DNA of 5,276 bases from Planctomycetota bacterium (lineage in GTDB: Bacteria; Planctomycetota; Phycisphaerae; Phycisphaerales; UBA1924). The position numbers and the translations under genes were made by a program. Under the pieces are notes generated by a model that worked only from the letters and a program-made list of their open reading frames with translations, ran no database searches and was not told where the DNA came from. This document shows positions 1 to 5,276 of this stretch, one piece after another. Location: contig JAEYUO010000082.1 of NCBI GenBank assembly GCA_023432465.1, positions 1 through 5,276 of the forward strand, in the 5' to 3' direction. Numbering within the stretch: the stretch's first letter is position 1; every line of letters begins with the position of its first letter.

Positions 1-1682
1 CGCGCCCCAAGAATGTCCCGCTTGTCCTCATCATTCGCGACGGGTGGGGCGAGAACCCGAACCCCGAGCACGACGCGTTCAACGCGCCCAAGCTCGCCTC
101 CGCCCGCGGCCTCACGCCGATCGACGACATGCTCCGCCGCTCCTGGCCGAAGACACTGATCAAGACCAGCGGCGAGGATGTCGGCCTTCCCGCCGGGACG
201 ATGGGCAACTCCGAGGTCGGGCACCAGAACATCGGCGCGGGGCGGGTTGTGCCGCAGGAGTCGCTGGTCATGACCGCGGCGTGCCAGGCGGGCCTCGAGA
301 AGAACCCCAGCATTGCCGCCGCGATCACCAGCGCGAGAGATTCGGGCCGCTCGCTGCATCTTCTGGGCATCGCTTCGGATGCGGGTGTGCACGGCCAGCT
401 CGAGCATCTGTACGCGATTGTGCGCGCGTGCAAGTCGCTCGGCCTCGCGGGCGATCGCGTGTTTCTGCACCTGTTCACGGATGGGCGCGACACCGGTCCC
501 TTCACCGGGCTGGACTTCATCGCGCAGGTTGAGGAGCAGTGCGCCCGGATCGGCATCGGGCGCATCGCCAGCCTCGCCGGTCGCTACTACGCCATGGACC
601 GCGACCATCGGTGGGAGCGCGTCAGTCTCGCGTATGACAACCTCACGGGCCGCGGCGAGGCGCTCGCCGCGCCCACCGCGCGCGCGGCGATTCAGTCCGC
701 GTACGACAACCCCAGCGGGCCCACGCTCAAGGGCGATGAGTTCATCCGGCCGGTTGCGATCGGCACGCCGGATGAAGTGCGGGCCTCGCGCATCGCCGAT
801 GGCGACAGCGTGATCTTCTACAACTATCGCGGCGACCGCCCGCGCGAACTCTCCGCGGCGTTCGTGTTTCCGGATGACCAGTGGGCGGAGGTCAAGCCCA
901 GCCCGGATTCGGGCATCCGCGGCTTTGATCGAGGCCGCAAGCTCGCGCTTCATTACGTGACGATGACCGCCTACTGGGAAGAGCTTGCGCCGTTTGTGAA
1001 CGTCGCCTTCCCCAAGCCTCCGCGCATGAAGAACACCATGGGCGAGTGGCTCGCTTCGCTCGGTCTCGGGCAGCTTCGCGATGCGGAGACAGAGAAGTAC
1101 CCGCACGTCACCTTCTTCTTCAACGACTATCGCGATGAGCCGTGGCCGAAGGAGGAGCGGCAGAACCCGCAGAGCCCGAAGGTGGCGACGTATGACATGA
1201 AGCCGGAGATGGCCGCGGCGGATGTGTGCAAGGTGGTGCTGGACCGGCTGTATGCGCCGTCGTGCGTGCCGTTCATGGTGGTGAACTTTGCGAATCCGGA
1301 TATGGTCGGGCACACGGGCAACCTGGAAGCCGCGATCGCCGCGTGCGCCGCGGTGGATCAATGCGTCGGGCAGCTCATCAACGCGACCGTCGCGCGAGGC
1401 GGCTCGCTGATCATCACGGCGGACCACGGCAACTGCGAGCAGATGTTCGACCCCGCGACGGGCTCGCCGCACACCGCGCACACGACTTATGACGTCCCAC
1501 TGTTTGTCGTCGGCGAATCGTTCCGGGCCCGCAATCTCCGCGGCGACTTCGATGTCGCGGGATGGTTCAAGCCGGAGGTGCGGGGGGCGAGGGGGCGCTT
1601 GGCGGACATTGTGCCGACTGCGCTGGCCATGATGGGCCTGCCGCAGCCGCCGGAGATGTCCGGCAAGTCGTTGCTCGCTTAG
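1..1682 (+). CDS. gpmI: 2,3-bisphosphoglycerate-independent phosphoglycerate mutase, 5' partial
   Basis: Cytoplasmic glycolytic/gluconeogenic enzyme that interconverts 3- and 2-phosphoglycerate using two Mn ions and a phosphoserine intermediate. The frame is open from base 3 (559 residues to the TAG) and has no start codon before the DGWG motif, so a short N-terminus lies outside the window; residue numbers here count from base 3. All expected active-site elements are visible: metal-binding Asp13 in IIRDGWG, catalytic Ser70 in MGNSEVGH, His130 in GVH, Arg162/Asp163 in DGRDT, Arg194 and Arg200 in GRYYAMDRD, Arg276/Arg279 in YRGDR, Lys365 in AETEKY, Asp433/His437 in PDMVGH, Asp474/His475 in ADHGN, and His493 in HTAHTT. 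It therefore looks fully functional. It is longer than the usual ~510 residues, partly through an extra stretch near residues 504-530 (RARNLRGDFDVAGWFKPE) before the conserved RLADIVPT tail. The stop interlocks with the stop of the convergent SlyX-like gene. Third-position base choice changes sharply within the gene (see findings). Identification is very secure. Confidence 0.97.
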   Translation, partial: RPKNVPLVLIIRDGWGENPNPEHDAFNAPKLASARGLTPIDDMLRRSWPKTLIKTSGEDVGLPAGTMGNSEVGHQNIGAGRVVPQESLVMTAACQAGLEKNPSIAAAITSARDSGRSLHLLGIASDAGVHGQLEHLYAIVRACKSLGLAGDRVFLHLFTDGRDTGPFTGLDFIAQVEEQCARIGIGRIASLAGRYYAMDRDHRWERVSLAYDNLTGRGEALAAPTARAAIQSAYDNPSGPTLKGDEFIRPVAIGTPDEVRASRIADGDSVIFYNYRGDRPRELSAAFVFPDDQWAEVKPSPDSGIRGFDRGRKLALHYVTMTAYWEELAPFVNVAFPKPPRMKNTMGEWLASLGLGQLRDAETEKYPHVTFFFNDYRDEPWPKEERQNPQSPKVATYDMKPEMAAADVCKVVLDRLYAPSCVPFMVVNFANPDMVGHTGNLEAAIAACAAVDQCVGQLINATVARGGSLIITADHGNCEQMFDPATGSPHTAHTTYDVPLFVVGESFRARNLRGDFDVAGWFKPEVRGARGRLADIVPTALAMMGLPQPPEMSGKSLLA

Positions 1683-1945
1683 CGGCTCATCGGTCCTGCT
1701 GAGTGCGGGGGCGGGTCGTTCGGCGGGCCGGCATCGGGATCGTCGGGGTTGCCGGAGGCGGCCTCGCGCGCCCGTTCGCGCTGTTCGAGCGCATCAAGCC
1801 GGCGGGACATCTCCATCAGGTGCGTGCCGAGCTTCAGGACTTCCGCCGCGAGTTGTTCGCTTTCGTGCTGCGCGAAGCCGACCGCTTCCTCCAGCCGCTG
1901 CAGGCGATGGTCGCGGGGATCAGGTGTGGATGAGTCGCCGGGCAT
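1679..1945 (-). CDS. slyX: SlyX-like small coiled-coil protein
   Basis: An 88-residue soluble, highly charged protein. Residues ~14-60 form an amphipathic coiled coil with regular hydrophobic spacing (HRLQRLEEAVGFAQHESEQL, then VLKLGTHLMEMSRRLDALEQ). A Pro/Asp/Asn-rich tail follows, with PNDPPPH at ~75-81. This layout, a short N-terminal helix of the RLxxLEE type, a second helix ending in RRLxxLE, and a C-terminal PPPH, matches the SlyX family, whose members usually end in PPHY. The molecular role of SlyX is not established, so none is assigned. ATG at 1945-1943 is the only usable start: an in-frame stop lies at 1987-1985 and no ATG, GTG or TTG codon lies between. No Shine-Dalgarno sequence precedes it, and a TACGAT box ends five bases upstream, so the mRNA may be leaderless. 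The gene is divergent from the PagL-like gene and convergent with gpmI. The alternative is a lineage-specific coiled-coil protein that only resembles SlyX by composition. Confidence 0.65.
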   Translation of the reverse strand: MPGDSSTPDPRDHRLQRLEEAVGFAQHESEQLAAEVLKLGTHLMEMSRRLDALEQRERAREAASGNPDDPDAGPPNDPPPHSAGPMSR

Positions 1946-1973
1946 GACGGATCGTACTCGTCTGGTGTACTCT
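1944..1973 (+). promoter_or_regulatory. Candidate leaderless promoter of the PagL-like gene
   Basis: In the 35-bp divergent gap, ATGACG (1944-1949, 4/6 match to TTGACA) is followed after 18 bp by TACTCT (1968-1973, TANNNT-type -10). The box is seven bases from ATG 1981, so transcription would be expected to begin at or next to the start codon. No purine-rich ribosome site exists upstream of the ATG, which fits a leaderless message. The region also holds a direct repeat GTACTC at 1954-1959 and 1967-1972, 13 bp apart. The motif matches are short, and this is an inference from position. Confidence 0.35.
1951..1956 (-). promoter_or_regulatory. Candidate -10 box of the SlyX-like gene
   Basis: Read on the minus strand the hexamer is TACGAT, a TANNNT-type -10 with 4/6 match to TATAAT, followed by CCGTC and the ATG at 1945. 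As on the opposite strand there is no Shine-Dalgarno sequence, so a leaderless transcript is plausible. No convincing -35 is seen 16-18 bp upstream. Weak evidence on its own; it gains some weight from the mirrored arrangement for the divergent neighbour. Confidence 0.3.
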
Positions 1974-1980
1974 CCCGGCG

Positions 1981-2682
1981 ATGATCACGATGATGCTTGC
2001 TATCGGGAGCGTTGCCGGCGCGGTCGCGGCCACGGAATCGGGCGGGATCGCCGCGGAGACGAGCGGGATCTCGCTGACCGCGCTGCGGGAGTTCCGGCTG
2101 GAGTATGCCGCGGCGGATGAGCCGCCCGCCGAGGATCCCGCGCCCGGGGAGCCGGATTCCGGAGGCGAGGCGCGGCCGGGTTTCGGCAGCGCGGGCTCGG
2201 ACTGGCTGACGTTCGGCGGCGCGGCCGCGTACAACTTCGATGAGGATTACGACTTCAACCTCCACTTCGCGTGGAGCACCTTCCTCGCCGATCGCCTGGA
2301 GTTCGGCGTCGAGGCATCGGCCTGGTACTTTGACCAGGTCGGCGAGAACACCGCCGGCATCTCGGGCATGTTCGTCTTCCGCTACCACTGGTGGTCGGGG
2401 CCGAGGGGGGACTTTGACTGGTCATCGTTCCTTGACCTGGGGACGGGTATGTTGGCGGGGTTTGATACGGTGCCCGATGGAGGAACCGGATTCAACTTCA
2501 TTCAGCGTGCGGGCCTTGGCATCACGAAGGACCTCGATGCCGCCGACGGGCCCGCCCACGGCGCGCGCCTTGTCTGCGGCATCCGGTGGCATCACATCTC
2601 CAACGGTCGATTCGGCGGCGATGGACGAAACCCCTCCCGTGACTCCATCCTCGGCTTCGTCGGCGTGCAGTGGGATTTCTGA
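1981..2682 (+). CDS. Acyloxyacyl hydrolase / PagL-type lipid A 3-O-deacylase
   Basis: A 233-residue predicted outer-membrane beta-barrel esterase of the PagL family, which removes the 3-O-linked acyl chain of lipid A. Residues 1-17 form a hydrophobic secretion signal with an AVA-A cleavage region. Residues ~41-72 are an acidic, Pro-rich linker. From Asp74 onward alternating aromatic/hydrophobic strands follow (WLTFGGAAAYNF, FNLHFAWST, LEFGVEASAWYF, MFVFRYHWW, FLDLGTGMLAGF). The stretch VPDGGTGFNFIQRAGLG (164-180) and the terminal HHISNGR...RNPSRDS...GVQWDF are characteristic. His205 and Ser207 form the HxSN catalytic motif, and the protein ends in Phe, as usual for BAM-inserted barrels. The third catalytic residue (Glu in Pseudomonas PagL) is not obvious; Asp214 or Asp221 are the nearest acids. 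The signal n-region has no Lys/Arg, which is unusual. ATG 1981 is the first start after an in-frame TGA at 1945-1947; ATG 1990 and 1993 are alternatives. Family assignment is strong; the substrate in this organism is inferred. Confidence 0.85.
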   Translation: MITMMLAIGSVAGAVAATESGGIAAETSGISLTALREFRLEYAAADEPPAEDPAPGEPDSGGEARPGFGSAGSDWLTFGGAAAYNFDEDYDFNLHFAWSTFLADRLEFGVEASAWYFDQVGENTAGISGMFVFRYHWWSGPRGDFDWSSFLDLGTGMLAGFDTVPDGGTGFNFIQRAGLGITKDLDAADGPAHGARLVCGIRWHHISNGRFGGDGRNPSRDSILGFVGVQWDF

Positions 2683-2730
2683 TCTGATGCTCCCGATTCG
2701 GCGTGCGCCTGGCCCGTAGACTCCGGCACA

Positions 2731-2735
2731 AGGAG
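2731..2735 (+). promoter_or_regulatory. Ribosome binding site of the FMN reductase gene
   Basis: AGGAG sits eight bases before ATG 2744, good spacing that fixes this start. It can pair with CTCC at 2721-2724 across a seven-base loop, or with GCTCC at 2689-2693, so partial occlusion in the mRNA is possible. It contrasts with the upstream gene, which has no such site. Confidence 0.8.
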
Positions 2736-2743
2736 CCCGATCC

Positions 2744-3322
2744 ATGTCCCAGTGCAAAGTCCTTGCGTTCTCCGGAAGCCTCCGCCGCGATTCGTACAAC
2801 AAGAGGTTGGTCGCCGCGGCGGCGAACGGCGCACGCGCTGCCGGCGCGGAGGTCACCATTCTCGACCTCGCCTCTCTGCCGATGCCGATCTTTGATGAGG
2901 ACCTCGAAGCCCGCGACGGCGTCCACCCGAATGCCATGAAGCTCAAGGAACTCATGAAGTCGCACGACGGGTTTCTGATTGCGTCGCCTGAGTACAACTC
3001 GTCGGTATCGGCCGCGCTCAAGAACGCCATCGACTGGGCATCGCGCCCCGTCCCCGGCGAGCTTCCCTTGGGTGCGTTTGCCGGAAAGGTCGCCGGGATC
3101 ATGGCCGCCTCGCCGGGCATGCTCGGCGGACTGCGCGGGCTGGTGCACCTTCGCGCGATCCTGGGGAACATCCAGGTTCTTGTCGTTCCTGATCAGTTCG
3201 CGCTGAACCAGGCCGACCAGGCGTTTGACGATTCGGGCGCGATCAAGGACGAGAAGAAGCGACAGATCGTCGAGGCCATCGGGCGCAAGGTCGTGCAGGT
3301 CGCCGCGAAGCTCAAGGCCTGA
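2744..3322 (+). CDS. NADPH-dependent FMN reductase family protein
   Basis: A 192-residue cytoplasmic flavodoxin-like oxidoreductase that binds FMN and uses NAD(P)H to reduce quinones, chromate, azo dyes or similar acceptors (FMN_red family, with ChrR/YieF-type enzymes as relatives). The phosphate-binding loop GSLRRDSYNKRL lies at residues 11-22. The flavin-contact motif SPEYNSSVSAALKNAIDW lies at 81-98, and the second glycine-rich segment SPGMLGGLRGLVHLRAIL at 123-140. Length is typical for the family (about 180-200). In the second motif the common Pro-Gly before LKNAIDW is replaced by Ser-Ala, a mild variation. The start is fixed by AGGAG eight bases upstream. It lies 61 bp behind the PagL-like gene in the same direction and may be co-transcribed with it; only a poor promoter candidate (TAGACT at 2717-2722) is seen in the gap. 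Its stop is 16 bp from the stop of the convergent phosphatase gene. The family is certain, but the physiological acceptor cannot be told from sequence. Confidence 0.92.
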   Translation: MSQCKVLAFSGSLRRDSYNKRLVAAAANGARAAGAEVTILDLASLPMPIFDEDLEARDGVHPNAMKLKELMKSHDGFLIASPEYNSSVSAALKNAIDWASRPVPGELPLGAFAGKVAGIMAASPGMLGGLRGLVHLRAILGNIQVLVVPDQFALNQADQAFDDSGAIKDEKKRQIVEAIGRKVVQVAAKLKA

Positions 3323-3338
3323 CGGCACATCCGCCCGT

Positions 3339-4007
3339 CTACACCTCGATACCCAGCGCTTGCAGATGCGTCGCCATCTGCGCTGCCGTGTCGCCGGTGT
3401 GATCGACCTGGATCGCCCGCCACCCTGCGGCGCTTGCCGCGGCAACGTTTTCCGGAAGATCATCGAAGAAGACGATGCTCGGGCCGGAGAAGCCCGTGAT
3501 CCGCTCGAACGCGCGATAGATTCCCGGCTCGGGCTTGTGCAGCCCCAGCAGGTGCGAGGCGTGCAGGTGACGGATCGCCGAGGGTGTGCGATACTCGGGC
3601 CGCTCGCCGCCGCCCGCCCGCGCGGGCGCGAGACGGAGCCAGTGGGCGTGGTTGGTGTTGGAGAGGACGCCGGTGTCGAGGCCGGCGGAGTGGATCTGCG
3701 CGACGAGGTCGAAGACGCCGGGGTATTCGTCGCGCGTCCAGGCGTGGTGGATGCGCTCGACTTCATCGGGCGTGTAGAGGCCGCCGGTTGTCGCGGCCAT
3801 CTCGCGGTAGTAGTCGGCGCAGGCAAGCTCGCCGCGGCCGTGACGCGCGGAGACGGCTCGGCGGCGCGCCTTCATTTCCTCGCTCGCCAGCGCCTGGGCG
3901 CGGAACTCCAGCCCCGCCGCCGCGCACCCCTCGGCCCATGATCGGCAGATCCGCACCACCACGCCCCCAAGGTCGAACACCACGATCTTCACGCCCGCTC
4001 TGCTCAC
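3339..4007 (-). CDS. HAD-superfamily phosphatase, YihX-like
   Basis: A 222-residue cytoplasmic haloacid-dehalogenase-type hydrolase, probably acting on a sugar phosphate or other small phosphate ester. All four HAD motifs are present in order: motif I FDLGGVVV with nucleophile Asp12; motif II VLSNTN with Ser116; motif III Lys158 in LHKPEPGIY; and motif IV FFDDLPENV with Asp182/Asp183. The helical cap lies at ~20-95. VLSNTN, KPExxIY and VFFDDxxxN closely resemble E. coli YihX, a glucose-1-phosphate phosphatase, but the substrate is not assignable. As in YihX, the residue two after the nucleophile is Gly rather than the usual Asp. The start is GTG at 4007-4005, overlapping the truD TGA by four bases (GTGA), with a strong ribosome site just upstream, so it is the second gene of an operon and is probably translated by coupling to truD. 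An in-frame GTG five codons later is a less likely start. Confidence 0.9.
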   Translation of the reverse strand: MSRAGVKIVVFDLGGVVVRICRSWAEGCAAAGLEFRAQALASEEMKARRRAVSARHGRGELACADYYREMAATTGGLYTPDEVERIHHAWTRDEYPGVFDLVAQIHSAGLDTGVLSNTNHAHWLRLAPARAGGGERPEYRTPSAIRHLHASHLLGLHKPEPGIYRAFERITGFSGPSIVFFDDLPENVAAASAAGWRAIQVDHTGDTAAQMATHLQALGIEV

Positions 4008-5276
4008 ACATCCTCCTCCATTGACTGACCGGTCTTCATGATTTCATCCATGACGACGGTGGCGAACGAGCCACGCGGGAGCTCGAAGCGGCACTTGATG
4101 TACGGCCCGTGCTCGTCCATGCCTCCCTCGACATCGGGGTAGCTGAGCGGGACGCGGAGCGGGCGACGCGCGCCCTCCACTTCGATCCGCGCTGCACGGA
4201 TGTACGCTGCGAGCTGCTCCAGCGTGATGCCCGACTCCGCCAGCGCGGCGGCCTCCGCCTCGCCCACTGCGCCGCCGGCCGTCATCATTCCTGCGCCCCA
4301 CATCGGCCCCGTCGGCGAGATCTCGCCGCGCAGCAGCCGCTCCCGCACGGAATCGTCGTGCAGCTCCGCAGCGCCGATCGCGAACACCGCGCCGTTCTCG
4401 TGCTTGAACGCGACATCGCCGTCGAGCAGGCGGTCGAACGTCCCCTCGGCCAGCCGCCGGCTCAGCACCGCATTGAAGATCGCCGACTGGAAGGCCGTCA
4501 CCAGGAACGACCGCTCCGCAGCCTCGATCGCGTACACGGCGCGCTTCGCGCCCTTGTCCTTGCCGCCGCGGATGAGCGACCGCAGGAGCCGCACCTCCGT
4601 GTGCGCGTTTCGCGGCATGGACGCGAGCGCGCCCTCGAGGTCGCCGGCGGCGTAGAGCTCGCGCGAGCGGGCCTGCACGAGGGGGAACTCCGGGCACGGC
4701 CCGAGGATCAGGTCCAGCACGCGCTGATGATCCCCCAGGATCATCGCCCGGCCGACCTCGTGGTTGCGCTGCGTGTGGCCGAAGCGCTGCGGGCCGACGC
4801 GGTTGGGCACGCCGCGGGCGGCGAGGACGGTGAGCACGCGGTGCGCGTGCACGACGGCGGCGGGGGCGACGCCGCGGATGCGGATGATGAAGCGGTTGCC
4901 CTTGAGGTGGCCGCGGCGGAGCTTGTTGGCGTGGAGGTCGGTCCAGTGGACGGTGAGTGACTCGTGCTGGAGGGCGGGGAAGTCGGCGGGCTTCTTGCCG
5001 GGGATGTGGACGGAGACGAGCTGGCGGGTGACCGCGCGCTTGTCCTTGAGGCCGGCGACGCCGACGGCCATGGGCTTGACGCCGAAGTGGTCGGCGATGA
5101 TGCGCATCATGTGCAGCGTGGCCATGTCGCGCTTCTCGATGAGCATGTAGAGGTGCTCGCCGGAGCCGGTGGGCTCGTAGGCGGGGATTTCCTCGACGAG
5201 GAAATCCTCCGGGCGCTCCTTCAGCACACCGCCCGTGCCGGGGATGGCGGCGGTGAGGAAGGTGATGGGGGCGAGG
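4004..5276 (-). CDS. truD: tRNA pseudouridine(13) synthase TruD, 5' partial
   Basis: Cytoplasmic enzyme that isomerises U13 of tRNA to pseudouridine. The frame runs off the right edge: 423 residues are visible. A GTG at 5227-5225 could be taken as the start, but the 16 upstream codons read LAPITFLTAAIPGTGG, resembling the (L)TA.LPGxGG lead of TruD homologues, and contain no start codon, so the gene begins outside the window. Numbering from the edge: substrate-binding segment ERPEDFLVEE (~20-29); catalytic Asp78 in GLKDKRAVTRQ; NRVGPQRFG at 158-166; AFQSAIFN at 261-268; EISPTGPMWG in the TRUD insertion domain at 318-327; and closing segments RRPLRVPLSYPD and FELPRGSFATVVMDEIMK. Within NxFGxQRFG the usual Phe is Val160 (GTC at 4798-4796). 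Everything else needed for activity appears intact. It is the first visible gene of an operon with the HAD phosphatase. Longer than E. coli TruD (349), but similar to other long family members. Confidence 0.95.
   Translation of the reverse strand, partial: LAPITFLTAAIPGTGGVLKERPEDFLVEEIPAYEPTGSGEHLYMLIEKRDMATLHMMRIIADHFGVKPMAVGVAGLKDKRAVTRQLVSVHIPGKKPADFPALQHESLTVHWTDLHANKLRRGHLKGNRFIIRIRGVAPAAVVHAHRVLTVLAARGVPNRVGPQRFGHTQRNHEVGRAMILGDHQRVLDLILGPCPEFPLVQARSRELYAAGDLEGALASMPRNAHTEVRLLRSLIRGGKDKGAKRAVYAIEAAERSFLVTAFQSAIFNAVLSRRLAEGTFDRLLDGDVAFKHENGAVFAIGAAELHDDSVRERLLRGEISPTGPMWGAGMMTAGGAVGEAEAAALAESGITLEQLAAYIRAARIEVEGARRPLRVPLSYPDVEGGMDEHGPYIKCRFELPRGSFATVVMDEIMKTGQSMEEDV
4011..4019 (-). promoter_or_regulatory. 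Ribosome binding site for the phosphatase, inside truD
   Basis: On the minus strand GGAGGAGGA precedes GTG 4007 by three bases; its first GGAGG is seven bases away, which is optimal. The same bases encode Met-Glu-Glu-Asp at the end of TruD, so the site is embedded in the upstream gene. It supports the GTG as the true start and re-initiation by ribosomes finishing truD. Confidence 0.8.

Noticed and set aside
1834..2388. A 184-codon minus-strand frame covering the divergent promoter region
   Set aside because: It crosses the SlyX-like start and runs antisense to the PagL-like barrel; the sequence is compositionally biased and lacks motifs.
3321..3339. Inverted repeat GACGG / CCGTC straddling the stops of the FMN reductase and the phosphatase, considered as a bidirectional terminator
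   Set aside because: Only a 5-bp stem with a nine-base loop and no T-tract on either strand; likely chance.
2522..3826. A 434-codon open frame on the minus strand spanning the FMN reductase region and part of the phosphatase gene
   Set aside because: The translation is Arg/Pro/Ser/Ala-rich without family features, and it runs antisense to well-identified genes. It is a typical high-GC shadow frame.
3970..3978. HAD motif I is DLGG, lacking the second Asp of the classical DxD; considered as a sign of an inactive enzyme
   Set aside because: YihX and related phosphatases also have Gly there, and all other catalytic residues are present, so it is a subfamily trait.
4109..4960. A 283-codon open frame on the plus strand opposite truD
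   Set aside because: Low-complexity Arg/Ala/His/Asp-rich translation with no recognisable domain, antisense to a strongly supported truD.
1..5276. Search for a defence, mobile or otherwise novel system
   Set aside because: Every gene matches a known housekeeping or envelope family, there are no repeats arrays, integrase, transposase or toxin-like genes, and almost no unexplained sequence remains.

Overview
The window is a densely coding, high-GC bacterial chromosome segment: only about 110 of 5276 bases lie outside genes. It holds six protein genes. Two are cut by the window edges: gpmI at the left and truD at the right. No RNA genes, insertion sequences, CRISPR arrays, integrases or defence genes are visible. 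The style of the proteins points to a Gram-negative-type bacterium with an outer membrane, since there is a predicted outer-membrane beta-barrel enzyme. A Planctomycetes/Phycisphaerae-like source is my best guess, from the long GpmI with its N-terminal DGWGENPNPEHDAFN segment, the TruD N-terminus of the LTA.IPGTGG type, and two genes starting without a Shine-Dalgarno sequence. This is a judgement from remembered family style, not a search result.

Layout, left to right. (1) The plus strand carries gpmI, the cofactor-independent phosphoglycerate mutase of glycolysis, lacking only its extreme N-terminus. (2) A small SlyX-like coiled-coil gene on the minus strand converges on gpmI, and the two stop codons interlock. 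(3) A 35-bp divergent gap separates it from a plus-strand gene for an acyloxyacyl hydrolase / PagL-type lipid A deacylase. Neither gene of this pair has a Shine-Dalgarno sequence, and each has a TANNNT box 5-7 bases before its ATG, so both may be transcribed as leaderless mRNAs. (4) 61 bp further on, in the same direction, comes an NADPH-dependent FMN reductase (flavodoxin-like quinone/chromate reductase family) with a clear AGGAG ribosome site. (5) It converges, with 16 bp between stops, on a two-gene minus-strand operon, truD followed by a YihX-like HAD phosphatase. These two overlap by four bases (GTGA), and the phosphatase ribosome site is written inside the last codons of truD.

The genes serve unrelated housekeeping tasks: glycolysis, envelope lipid remodelling, flavin-dependent reduction, tRNA pseudouridylation and phosphate-ester hydrolysis. 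I see no coherent novel system here. The points most worth a second look are a Phe-to-Val change in a conserved TruD motif, the putative leaderless divergent promoter, the weak signal peptide of the PagL-like protein, and block-wise switching of synonymous third-position C versus G inside single genes.
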